Shown here piece by piece: positions 50,103 through 58,159 of a stretch of DNA of 64,000 nt. The stretch covers positions 1 through 64,000 of the forward strand of contig CAYNMV010000017.1 in NCBI GenBank assembly GCA_964398315.1, in the 5' to 3' direction. Both the position numbers and the translations under genes were made by a program. Position 1 is the stretch's first letter, and the number at the start of each line of letters is the position of its first letter. The notes under the pieces are model-generated. The model saw nothing but the letters and a program-made list of their open reading frames with translations. It did no database searches and was not told where the DNA came from. The DNA comes from JADLCB01 sp964398315. GTDB lineage: Bacteria > Planctomycetota > Phycisphaerae > Tepidisphaerales > Tepidisphaeraceae.

Positions 50103-52943
50103 ATGATTTGCTCTCGTCTGCTGACTGCGTGCCTGGCTTTGCTCGGATCGGCGGTGCTGGTCATTCCAGCCCTGGCAGGGCGGGTGCCGCTGGACCCGTC
50201 GATGGTGGTCAACGAGCACGATTTCGGCGAGCCGCAAGGCCTGGTCGATGAACAATCCCTCACTGGCACGGAGGATTCACCCTCCGGCAAGCCGGAGAAG
50301 GCCTGGACCGTGCCCTCCCAGCACTGGAAACACCATCCCGATGGCGTCAGCGCCTACCTGGACCTTGGCTACGAGCGCTATCTTGCCTCGATCTGGATCT
50401 TCGATACCCACGGCAAGGGTGATCTGGTGATCCAGTCCGGCACGCCGGGGCAATGGAAGCCGATCACCACCTATGGCTGCGACAAGTACATGACATGGGT
50501 CGAAGTGCCGCTGATCACGAAAACGCGCTATCTGCGCCTGACGCGCAAGGATGGTGGAAGCGGCCTGACGGAAATCGTGCTGATCGAGCAGACGGAAGAG
50601 GAATTCGCTGCCGCCCGCGCCAAGGCCGAGGCCGAGGCCAGGGCCGCTGCCGAGAAGGCCGCCGCCGAAGCCCGCCTGGCCGCCGAGCGCGAGGCAGCGC
50701 TGGCCAAGGCCCGCGCTGAAGCCGCCAATCGCCCGGTGATTGATCTGGGCGAACCCTTTGGCAAGCTCACGCTCATCGACGAGATCGATGTGGCTGCGGC
50801 GGATCCTGGCCATCAGTTCACCGAAAGCCCGGCCGGCGTGTCGAAGGTGCAGAACATCCTGGGCAAGCCCACCCGCGTGCTGAGCAAAACCCCCGGCGAA
50901 GCGGCGTACATCGCCTTTCGCATCGGCAAGTACAAACTGCTGGAACCAGGCGGCACCTATGTGCTGGAGGTGGAATATCCCGAGGATGCTCCGCGCAGCA
51001 TGATGATTCTCAGCTCGGGCAACGAAAGCTCACTGGGCTTTCATACCGGGGCGGCGGTGGGGGATGCGTTCCATCCCAAGTATGTGGGCAACCTGATCGA
51101 GTCGATCCAGACCCCGTTGGCCGGCGAGCACCGAACCTGGCGGATGTTGTTCAACCTGCACGATCGCTACCCCGATCTGCTGTATGTCCGCGACCAGACC
51201 GGCAACCGTGATTTGACCCCGGTGGATGGATTCACCGTCGCCATCGCCCAATTCTCGGCCGAGAACATCCCCGCTTCGCACGGGGCGGCGGTGTCGCGCA
51301 TCCGGCTGTTTGAGGTGAAAGATCCCTCCGCGCTCAAGGCACAGTATCGCCTCCCGCCCGAGGACCTGCCGCGCCGGCACCTGTTCTGGCGCGAAGAAAT
51401 GGCGGATGGCGTGCTGCACGCCGAGAAAAATGGCACGCCCGCTGGCCTGGATCGGCCACTGGACTGGTATCGCTTCAAGGCCAATCAGATGCACTTCCTG
51501 GCGTTCAACACCTACGCCAAGGATTTGCTGGAATTTGGCGCTGTCCAGCACTGGGACTCCACGCCTCACGGTGGCAACCGCTGGGCGTATTTCAATTTCG
51601 AGCACAAGGACCTGTGGGGGCAGATCGTTGAAATGATGGGCAAGGAAGGGTTCTCCATCCTGCCCTACTACGAATATGCCGGCAGCAAGGGACAGCAGGG
51701 CCTCGGCCCGCAGCGCCGGGCCAAGCCGCTGACGCGCGATGATGGGTTCACCCACATCAAGTGGATCGAAAGCGCTAATGCCGACATCACCGACCCCGAG
51801 ACATTCGAGGATTTCAAGAAAATGCTCGACCTGACGATCGTGCGCCAGCAGGACAAGGCGGCGTTTGTCGGGGCCTGGCTGCGGCCCAGGTCGCAGTTGC
51901 CCATGGGGTTTGGTGATGCCACCCGCAAGCGCTTCGCCGAGGAGGCCAACAATGGCCAGCCGGTCACGCGCCAGCAGTTGCAGGATGATCAGCAGCTCTA
52001 CGAACGCTATCGCCAGTGGTGGCTGGGCAAGCGGCGGGATTTCCTGATTGCCTGCCGGGACTACCTGCGCGAAAGCGGCATTGATGATGCCACCATCTTC
52101 TACACCGCACACCCCGGCGAACCCGGTGTGCCGTTCCCAACCTGGGACCCGCTGATGGTGACCGATGATGTGGAGGGTTGGAAACAGCGCCTCGCTGCCA
52201 CCGGCTACGAGAAGGACGCCAAGATTCAGCCGCTGAGCGTGCGCGAGGTGGTCGAGAAGAATCTGTACCTCGAAGCGCTGCTGGCCGAAGCCCGCACCTG
52301 GGGCGGGTGGGAGATCCACCATGCCACCCCCGCGCCAGACCCGGCCAACTACAAGCAGACCGACGGCGTTCTGATGACGCACGGCTTCAACCGCGTCTAT
52401 ACCGTTGCCTCTCCGGCCACGTTTGATGCGTTCCGCGGGCCGGCCGGGCTGGCAATTGTGCGCCATTATCCGCTCAACGAGAACATGATGTACGACAAGG
52501 ACGACCAGCCCAAGCTCGGCTACTTCTGCGCTGATATCGAGCGTGCCGGCCCGTACTGCATGATGGCTGAGGCCCTGGCGATGGCCAACGGCGATCCGCG
52601 CTATATCGGCTATCTACAGGGGCGCGTCTTCGCCCGCGGGTTCCCGCAGTACGTGCGGAACTTTAACGCCGCGTTCCTGTCACTGCCGGCGCTGCCCAGC
52701 CAGCGGCTGGACGATGCCAGCAGCGATGAGGCGGTGGTGGTGCGCTCGATTGCCACGCCGAAGCACGGCACGTACCTGGCAGTCATCAACACGGCCATGA
52801 CGGATAAGACCGGTGTGACGATCACCCTGCCCGCCGACGGCAAGCTGACCGATGCCACCACCGGCGAGGCGATCGACGCCCCGGGCGGAAAGGTACAACT
52901 GACGCTCTACCCGTTCCAGATGCGGGCACTGCATATCGAATAA
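50103..52943 (+). CDS. Exported multidomain protein, probable TIM-barrel glycosidase
   Basis: The 946-residue protein starts at ATG 50103, before a clear signal peptide (MICSRLLTACLALLGSAVLVIPALAG); a longer reading frame upstream runs through the 50.0-kb hairpin. Residues 60-165 look like a discoidin-type module (HPDGVSAYLDLGYERYLASIWIFDTHGKGDLVIQSG). Residues about 165-205 are an Ala/Glu/Arg-rich coiled coil (EEEFAAARAKAEAEARAAAEKAAAEARLAAEREA). Residues 215-420 form a beta domain. The rest (about 430-900) resembles a barrel: KANQMHFLAFNTYAKDLLEFGAVQHWD, FSILPYYEYAGSKG, HIKWIESANADITDPETFEDFKKML, AFVGAWLRPRSQLPMGFGD. No numbered family is recognised. It ends the LacI-3 operon. Confidence 0.7.
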   Translation: MICSRLLTACLALLGSAVLVIPALAGRVPLDPSMVVNEHDFGEPQGLVDEQSLTGTEDSPSGKPEKAWTVPSQHWKHHPDGVSAYLDLGYERYLASIWIFDTHGKGDLVIQSGTPGQWKPITTYGCDKYMTWVEVPLITKTRYLRLTRKDGGSGLTEIVLIEQTEEEFAAARAKAEAEARAAAEKAAAEARLAAEREAALAKARAEAANRPVIDLGEPFGKLTLIDEIDVAAADPGHQFTESPAGVSKVQNILGKPTRVLSKTPGEAAYIAFRIGKYKLLEPGGTYVLEVEYPEDAPRSMMILSSGNESSLGFHTGAAVGDAFHPKYVGNLIESIQTPLAGEHRTWRMLFNLHDRYPDLLYVRDQTGNRDLTPVDGFTVAIAQFSAENIPASHGAAVSRIRLFEVKDPSALKAQYRLPPEDLPRRHLFWREEMADGVLHAEKNGTPAGLDRPLDWYRFKANQMHFLAFNTYAKDLLEFGAVQHWDSTPHGGNRWAYFNFEHKDLWGQIVEMMGKEGFSILPYYEYAGSKGQQGLGPQRRAKPLTRDDGFTHIKWIESANADITDPETFEDFKKMLDLTIVRQQDKAAFVGAWLRPRSQLPMGFGDATRKRFAEEANNGQPVTRQQLQDDQQLYERYRQWWLGKRRDFLIACRDYLRESGIDDATIFYTAHPGEPGVPFPTWDPLMVTDDVEGWKQRLAATGYEKDAKIQPLSVREVVEKNLYLEALLAEARTWGGWEIHHATPAPDPANYKQTDGVLMTHGFNRVYTVASPATFDAFRGPAGLAIVRHYPLNENMMYDKDDQPKLGYFCADIERAGPYCMMAEALAMANGDPRYIGYLQGRVFARGFPQYVRNFNAAFLSLPALPSQRLDDASSDEAVVVRSIATPKHGTYLAVINTAMTDKTGVTITLPADGKLTDATTGEAIDAPGGKVQLTLYPFQMRALHIE

Positions 52944-53047
52944 TTAGCGCGATATCGGGTTCGTGTTGGACCAGCGGCTCGTGCAGGGGCAACAGGAGCC
53001 GGCCGCCGATTCATCCCGGCTTCAGGGACCGGGATGAATCGGCTAGA

Positions 53048-54634
53048 ATGGGAAGAATGAGCCGTAAGCTGTACCTGGAGACATTTGGCTGCCAGATGAA
53101 CGTGCTCGACAGCGAGCTGGTCCTCAACCAGTTGCGTGCCCGCGGGTACGAATCGACCGAGCATCGTGAAGCGGCCGATGTGGTGCTCTACAACACCTGC
53201 TCGGTGCGCGAGCATGCCGAGCAGAAGGTCTGGTCGCGCCTGGGGGAGATGCGCGACTGGAAAAAGAGCCGCCCGCATCTGGTCATCGGCGTCATCGGGT
53301 GCATGGCCGAGCGCGATGGCACCAATATCTTCCAGCGCTTTCCTCACGTCGATCTGCTCTGCGGACCGGGCGAGTTGGATAAGCTGGCGGTGATGGTGGA
53401 CAACCTGACCGCTGCAGAGCGGCAGAGTGCAGAGTTCGGGGCTCAGGATTCGGAGGAGTCTTGCGGTACTCGTGCTGGTGCTGGGCAAGACGATGCTTCC
53501 AGCACTGGTCTCTCGGCTGCCTCAAGCTCTCCCGCCGGCCGCCAGGTGGCGCTGATGGGCGCCAACACGCGGCGGTCCTCCACTCTCGCGGCGGCGGAAG
53601 ACAATCTCGAGCTGCTGGATCTCTCCCGCAGCTTCTCACCCGACGAGAACGTGGCCCAGGCTTATGTGCGGATCACGCGCGGGTGCAACAAGTTCTGTAC
53701 CTATTGCGTCGTGCCCTATACACGCGGGCCGGAGGTGCACCGGCCGCCGGAGAATATCATCGAGGAGATAAAGCGGCTGGCGGATGTGGGCGTGCGCGAG
53801 GTGACGCTGCTGGGGCAGACGATCAACCATTACCGCTACGTCCACGGCGACGGGCGCATCACCAGTTTCGGGCAATTGCTCTACCAGATCCACGAGGCCG
53901 TGCCGCACCTGCCGCGGCTGCGCTTCGTGACCAGCTTCCCGCGCGATTTTGATGATGAAGCGCTCCAGGCAATGCGCGACTGCGAGCGCATCTGCCGCTA
54001 CCTGCACGTCCCGGCCCAGCACGGCAGCGATCGCATCCTGCGGCTGATGAACCGCGGATATACGGTGGGCGAGTATCGCGATTTCATCGCGCGGGCCAGG
54101 GACTACATGCCGGATATCAGCATCGCCTCCGACTTCATCGTTGGCTTCCCCACCGAGACGGAGGAGGAATTTGAAACCTGCAAAGACCTGGTGCGCGAGT
54201 GCCGCTTCAAGAACAGCTTCATCTTCAAGTACAGTCCCCGCCCCGGCACCACCGCCATCAAGCGCTTCGAGGATGACATCCCCGATGATGTGAAGAAGCG
54301 CCGCAACAACGAGCTGCTGGCGGTCCAGGCGGAAGTGTGCGATCAGAACAACCGCGAGATGGTGGGCAAGACGGTCGAGGTGATGGTTGAAGGCCAGAGC
54401 AAGCTGGTCAGCCGGCGGCCGGCCAGCAACGTCGAGCTGGGGTGGGAGCGCCGTCGTCGCCAGCAGCCAGACACCGTCGAGCGCATCCAGCTCACCGGCC
54501 GCACGCGCGGCGATCAGATTGTGGTCTTCGACGGCGATCCCGCCCTCATCGGCCAGCTCGTCGAGGTCGAGATCACCCGCGGCAAGGCCTTGACGTTGTT
54601 CGGCGACCTGGCGCGCCAGCCGCAACTCGCCTGA
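53048..54634 (+). CDS. miaB: tRNA-2-methylthio-N6-dimethylallyladenosine synthase, with insertion
   Basis: The 528-residue protein adds a methylthio group to i6A37 of tRNA. The N-terminal domain has the three cluster Cys residues in ETFGCQMN, YNTCSVRE and GCMAERDG. The radical SAM domain has RGCNKFCTYCVVPYTRG with CxxxCxxC. It ends with a TRAM-like domain (EVMVEGQSKLVSRR). ATG 53057 (MSRKLYLETF) is an equally good start. Other MiaB proteins are about 440-480 residues. The extra length is a Ser/Ala/Gly-rich insertion of about 50 residues at residues 121-185, between the domains, and its first part is encoded by 7-bp tandem repeats. Confidence 0.95.
   Translation: MGRMSRKLYLETFGCQMNVLDSELVLNQLRARGYESTEHREAADVVLYNTCSVREHAEQKVWSRLGEMRDWKKSRPHLVIGVIGCMAERDGTNIFQRFPHVDLLCGPGELDKLAVMVDNLTAAERQSAEFGAQDSEESCGTRAGAGQDDASSTGLSAASSSPAGRQVALMGANTRRSSTLAAAEDNLELLDLSRSFSPDENVAQAYVRITRGCNKFCTYCVVPYTRGPEVHRPPENIIEEIKRLADVGVREVTLLGQTINHYRYVHGDGRITSFGQLLYQIHEAVPHLPRLRFVTSFPRDFDDEALQAMRDCERICRYLHVPAQHGSDRILRLMNRGYTVGEYRDFIARARDYMPDISIASDFIVGFPTETEEEFETCKDLVRECRFKNSFIFKYSPRPGTTAIKRFEDDIPDDVKKRRNNELLAVQAEVCDQNNREMVGKTVEVMVEGQSKLVSRRPASNVELGWERRRRQQPDTVERIQLTGRTRGDQIVVFDGDPALIGQLVEVEITRGKALTLFGDLARQPQLA
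53424..53451 (+). repeat. Four degenerate 7-bp repeats inside miaB
   Basis: AGAGTGC, AGAGTTC, GGGGCTC and AGGATTC follow without gaps, then GG. The reading frame stays open and encodes ERQSAEFGAQDSEE-like residues. The last unit plus GG is identical to that of the array at 57975-58009. Confidence 0.65.
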
Positions 54635-54834
54635 GTTCCAGTTTCGTGGCACGGGCATCCCGCATGTAAATGTAAAGGGCGCCCGCGCCGCGCGAAAGCA
54701 GCGCTGCTCGTGGCGCGGGTTTGCAGCCCGCGCCGACGCTGTCACAGGAGCAGAATATGGCCGGGCCGTGCCCCGACTCATCGGGATCGCCGAAGATCCG
54801 TGCCGCCTGAGGAAAACGCAACAGGAGACAGGCC
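54635..54834. repeat. Intergenic region with hairpin repeat
   Basis: GGCGCGGG pairs with CCCGCGCC around TTTGCAG at 54712-54734. The upstream half (CAGTTTCGTGGCACGGG...GCATGT, 54638-54665) resembles the segment near 34960. This supports a dispersed repeat family. No gene is seen. Confidence 0.5.
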
Positions 54835-55623
54835 GTGGGCCAGATCGCATTGTCAGAACTGCTGAATATCGCCATGGACGCTGCCTATGTTGGTGGGCGG
54901 CGGGCACTGGCCTATTTCAACACACGGCTGGACGTTGAGCGTAAGCGCGATGACACGCCGGTCACGCAGGCGGACCGGGAGGCGGAGACGGTTATCCGCC
55001 AGATGATCGCCGCCCGCTATCCCACGCACAGCATCATCGGTGAAGAGCACGGCCGCACGCATGGCACCGAGGAGTACCGCTGGATCATCGATCCGATCGA
55101 CGGCACCAAGAGTTTCATCTGCGGCGTGCCGATGTGGGGCGTGCTGATCGGGGTTGAGGTGCGCGGGGTGGCGAGCGTGGGCGTGGTCTACCTGCCAGCA
55201 ACCGATGAGATGATCGCGGCGACCCGCGGCGGTGGGTGCATGTGGAATGGCCGGCCATGCCGGGTGTCGAGCGTCGCCACCCTTGCCGAGGCGACGATGA
55301 CCACCACATCGCTCATGAGCTGCATCGCCCGCTCCGATGCTTTCGAAAACCTCGCCCGCCAGGTGCGGATCGTGCGCGGCTGGGGCGATTGCTACGGTCA
55401 TGTCCTCGTCGCGACCGGCCGGGCCGATATCATGCTCGACTACGGCGCCAACCCGTGGGATGTGGCCCCGCTGCTGCCGATCCTGTCCGAGGCCGGCGGC
55501 CATTTCACCACCTGGGCGGGCGAACCGACCATCTGGGGCCCCGATGGCGTCTCCACCAACGCGGCACTGCATGAGCAGGTGATCGCCATTCTCAAGAATG
55601 AGAAGCGGCGGGGATCGGTTTAG
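54835..55623 (+). CDS. Inositol-monophosphatase family protein, HisN-like
   Basis: The 262-residue protein starts at GTG 54835. Metal and substrate motifs are DTPVTQADREAE (about 42-53), IIGEEHGR with the metal Glu, WIIDPIDGTKSFICGVPMWGVLIGVE (signature DPIDGTxxF), and GANPWDVAPLLPILSEAGG. Family members remove phosphate from inositol-1-phosphate, histidinol phosphate or PAP using Mg2+. The RWIIDPIDGTKSFICG form and the length fit the histidinol-phosphatase (HisN) subgroup best; inositol-1-phosphate remains possible. No his genes are nearby to confirm this. Confidence 0.88.
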   Translation: MGQIALSELLNIAMDAAYVGGRRALAYFNTRLDVERKRDDTPVTQADREAETVIRQMIAARYPTHSIIGEEHGRTHGTEEYRWIIDPIDGTKSFICGVPMWGVLIGVEVRGVASVGVVYLPATDEMIAATRGGGCMWNGRPCRVSSVATLAEATMTTTSLMSCIARSDAFENLARQVRIVRGWGDCYGHVLVATGRADIMLDYGANPWDVAPLLPILSEAGGHFTTWAGEPTIWGPDGVSTNAALHEQVIAILKNEKRRGSV

Positions 55624-55682
55624 CGGGGTGGTACGGGAACGGGCCCGCCAGGGCAGTCCCTGGGCAACAGGAAGGAACGACC

Positions 55683-56228
55683 ATGTCGCTTCAATACGAA
55701 TCGCCGCGGGAAACGTTGCATGGTGTACCCTCCCGCTTCGACTTGGCGGTGCTGGGGCTGCGGCTGATGGGGATCTGGCTGTTGATCCAGGTTGCGATGG
55801 CGCTCTCCCTGTTCGGGGCAGCGCTCATCGACGGCTACAGGTGCTATGATGACGCCCCGTGGTCTGTGGTTCTGGTGCCGGCGGTGTATCTTGCGTTGGG
55901 CATCTGGTTTGTCTTCTGGCCGGATGGATTGGCCCGGCGCATCCTGCCCAAGCCTGTCTCGAACCCAGTCACAACCGGCATGGCCGGCACCGATCTCCAG
56001 GCGATCGCCTTTTCAGCCGTTGGGCTGCTGCTCGTGATCGGATCGCTGCCGATGGTTCTGGAGATCGGCTATCGAGCGCTCCAGCGTGATATCAATGCCA
56101 GTGCCGCCTTTGAGCCATCGATCACATTTGTGATGGGCCTCATTCTGTTCTTCCTGGGCCGCGGCCTGTCCGCCCTGTGGCAGCGCCTGCGGACAACGTC
56201 CACTGTGCCGGCCGAGCGGACGGATTAG
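55683..56228 (+). CDS. Membrane protein of unknown function
   Basis: The 181-residue protein has four hydrophobic helices (LRLMGIWLLIQVAMALSLFG, WSVVLVPAVYLALGIWFVFW, AIAFSAVGLLLVIGSLPMVL, ITFVMGLILFFLGRGLSALW) with both ends charged. Start ATG 55683 is preceded by GGAAGGA. No family recognised. It is 59 bp after the phosphatase gene and 81 bp before thpR, in the same direction. Confidence 0.7.
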   Translation: MSLQYESPRETLHGVPSRFDLAVLGLRLMGIWLLIQVAMALSLFGAALIDGYRCYDDAPWSVVLVPAVYLALGIWFVFWPDGLARRILPKPVSNPVTTGMAGTDLQAIAFSAVGLLLVIGSLPMVLEIGYRALQRDINASAAFEPSITFVMGLILFFLGRGLSALWQRLRTTSTVPAERTD

Positions 56229-56309
56229 AATAGGCGGGGGTGCGGCTCGCCGCGTGGCGTGAATTTTCAATCCGCGCTACGCCTGGGCAACTCTCGCCCA
56301 CGGAGCATC

Positions 56310-56858
56310 ATGCGACTGTTTACCGCGATTGAACTGCCGGAGGAGGTGCGGGGGCATCTGGGGCGCGTGGCCGAGGTGTGCGCCCAGCAGGTCCACGGTG
56401 TGCGCTGGACGCCGGCAGCAAACCTGCATCTCACGCTCAAGTTCATCGGCGAGGTGCCGGATGCGCGCGTGCCGGAGTTGATCAACGCGCTGGAGGCGGT
56501 TGTGTTCCAGCGGCCGCTGGAGCTGGCCTGCGAGCGCCTGGTCTGCTTCCCGCCGCGTGGATCAGCGCGGATCGTGGCGGCGGAAGTGGGCGGTGAGGTC
56601 GACCCGCTGAGACAGACTTTCGAGCGCATCGAGGCCGCGCTGGAGGGATTCTGCCTGAAGGAGCCGCGGCGCTATACGCCGCATATCACGCTTGGCCGTT
56701 CCAAGCCGGGTGTTGGCGGGCGCAGCCGCGAACTGATGGAGCAGGCCGCCGTCGGGCATTGGCCGGGCCCACCCTTCGAGATCGATGAGTTCGTCCTCTA
56801 CCAGAGCGATTTATCCAAGGCCGGCCCGATTTACACGGTGGTGGCAAGGTTCGGATAA
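56310..56858 (+). CDS. thpR: RNA 2',3'-cyclic 3'-phosphodiesterase
   Basis: The 182-residue protein starts at ATG 56310 (MRLFTAIELPEEVRGHL), the normal family N-terminus; a longer frame begins with non-conserved residues. It has two His-x-Thr motifs of the 2H phosphoesterase fold: NLHLTLKFIGEV (about 33-44) and PHITLGRSK (about 127-135). They lie on either side of the central cleft. The enzyme hydrolyses 2',3'-cyclic phosphates to 2'-phosphates and in some bacteria can ligate tRNA halves. Length and spacing are typical. Confidence 0.94.
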   Translation: MRLFTAIELPEEVRGHLGRVAEVCAQQVHGVRWTPAANLHLTLKFIGEVPDARVPELINALEAVVFQRPLELACERLVCFPPRGSARIVAAEVGGEVDPLRQTFERIEAALEGFCLKEPRRYTPHITLGRSKPGVGGRSRELMEQAAVGHWPGPPFEIDEFVLYQSDLSKAGPIYTVVARFG

Positions 56859-56860
56859 AC

Positions 56861-56899
56861 GAGAGTTGAGTGATCGAGGGATCGACAGGTCGAGTGCGT
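56861..56899. repeat. Octamer tandem repeat
   Basis: After GAGAGTT, the units GAGTGATC, GAGGGATC, GACAGGTC and GAGTGCGT follow at a period of 8 bp, beginning directly after the thpR stop. It lies in a convergent gap with the epimerase gene. Confidence 0.55.
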
Positions 56900-57003
56900 A
56901 GGGGGGGCTTGCGCTTGTCATTGCCGCCCGCCTGACCAGTCACGCCATTGTCCGCTCAATTAAGCGCCCATGCAGCCGCCTTGTGAAGTCTTGCGCGGGC
57001 CTG

Positions 57004-57966
57004 TCACCGGTACTGGTCGATGACCGCCCGGATGATGCTGTCCAGGTTGTGCTGGGGCTTGTAACCGATCAGGTTGCGGATCTTGTCGAGGCTGGGAACG
57101 CGGCGGGGCAGGTCGTCGAAGGGCTGGCCGTAGGCCTGCTCATAGCTGATGCGCTCGATTTCGCTGCTTGAGCCGGCGGCAGCGATGACGCGCTGGGCCA
57201 GTTCGTTGATGCTCACCTCTTCCTCGCCGCCGAGGTTGAAGACATTGCCGAACGCGCCTTCGTGGGCGATGAGCCGGGTGATCGCGCTGACGATATCGCT
57301 GACGTGGGCGAAGCAGCGGGTCTGCTCGCCGGTGCCGAAGACCTGGAGCGGCCGGCCGTTCAGGGCGGCCTCGGCGAAACGCGGCAGCACCATGCCGTAC
57401 ATCCCCACCTGCCGCGGGCCGACCGTGTTGAACAGGCGCACGATCACCACCGGCAGTCCGAACTGCCTGTGATAGGCCAGGCCGAGGAACTCATCGATCC
57501 CCTTGGCGTAAGCGTAGCACCACCGGGCATGCCTGGTCGGCCCCATGACCACATCATCTTCCTCGTGGAACGGCACGCGGGCGCCTTTGCCGTAGACCTC
57601 CGATGAACTGGTAATCAGCACCGGCCGGCCGTAGCGGAAGGCGGCTTCCAGCACCACCTCGGTGCCGCGGACGATGGTACGGATCGTGCGCACCGGCTCA
57701 TCGACGATCAACTGCACACCGACAGCGGATGCCAGGTGGAAGATGCGATCAGCACCGGCAACCAGGCTGTTCACCGTGGTCTCGTTCTCCACCGTATCGC
57801 GGACGAACTGGAACCCGGCCCGGCCTGTCAGCGGCCGCAGGTTCTCCAGCCGCCCGGTGGACAGATCATCCAGCACGATCACCGAATGTCCCTGCGCCAG
57901 CAGGTATTCGGCCAGGTGCGACCCGATAAAGCCCGCTCCGCCGGTAATGAGATAACGCTCGGCCAT
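57004..57966 (-). CDS. Nucleotide-sugar epimerase/decarboxylase-like SDR
   Basis: The 320-residue protein starts at ATG 57966 (MAERYLITGGAGFIGSHLAEYLLAQGHSVIVLDDLSTGR), the GxxGxxG loop and following strand of extended SDRs. Further motifs are HLASAVGVQLIVDEPVRTI, ITSSSEVYGKG, WCYAYAKGIDEF (catalytic Tyr and Lys), VVIVRLFNTVGPRQVGMYGMVLPRF and RCFAHVSDIVSAI. It is most like UDP-glucose 4-epimerases or UDP-glucuronate decarboxylases. The leader has no Shine-Dalgarno sequence and is made of the 7-bp repeats. Confidence 0.88.
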   Translation of the reverse strand: MAERYLITGGAGFIGSHLAEYLLAQGHSVIVLDDLSTGRLENLRPLTGRAGFQFVRDTVENETTVNSLVAGADRIFHLASAVGVQLIVDEPVRTIRTIVRGTEVVLEAAFRYGRPVLITSSSEVYGKGARVPFHEEDDVVMGPTRHARWCYAYAKGIDEFLGLAYHRQFGLPVVIVRLFNTVGPRQVGMYGMVLPRFAEAALNGRPLQVFGTGEQTRCFAHVSDIVSAITRLIAHEGAFGNVFNLGGEEEVSINELAQRVIAAAGSSSEIERISYEQAYGQPFDDLPRRVPSLDKIRNLIGYKPQHNLDSIIRAVIDQYR

Positions 57967-57974
57967 GGAAGCAG

Positions 57975-58009
57975 AGAATACAGAATACGCAATGCAGAAT
58001 ACAGGATTC
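57975..58009 (-). repeat. Five degenerate 7-bp repeats before the epimerase start
   Basis: On the plus strand the units are AGAATAC, AGAATAC, GCAATGC, AGAATAC and AGGATTC. They end nine bases before the minus-strand ATG at 57966 and replace a normal ribosome-binding site. Confidence 0.75.
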
Positions 58010-58129
58010 GGGGAATCGAGCCATTCTCCCCTGGTGTGTGGGCTTGCAGTGATGCCAGCAGCGGTCCCGGGGGCCATCATCGCCTGGACTGCCGTCTTGC
58101 CCAGGTATGATGTATGCTATCTTCTTTCA

Positions 58130-58150
58130 GTATTCTGTCTTCTGTATTCT
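58130..58150 (+). repeat. Three inverted 7-bp repeats before the phosphofructokinase start
   Basis: GTATTCT, GTCTTCT and GTATTCT are the reverse complement of the AGAATAC unit. They end nine bases before ATG 58160. The reading-direction leader matches the epimerase leader (TTCTGTATTCTC, then CTTCCAT). Confidence 0.75.
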
Positions 58151-58159
58151 CCTTCCATC

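Noticed and set aside
51030..52466. 478-residue minus-strand open frame inside the 50103 gene
   Set aside because: No ribosome site or recognisable product; the plus-strand gene has a signal peptide and operon context.
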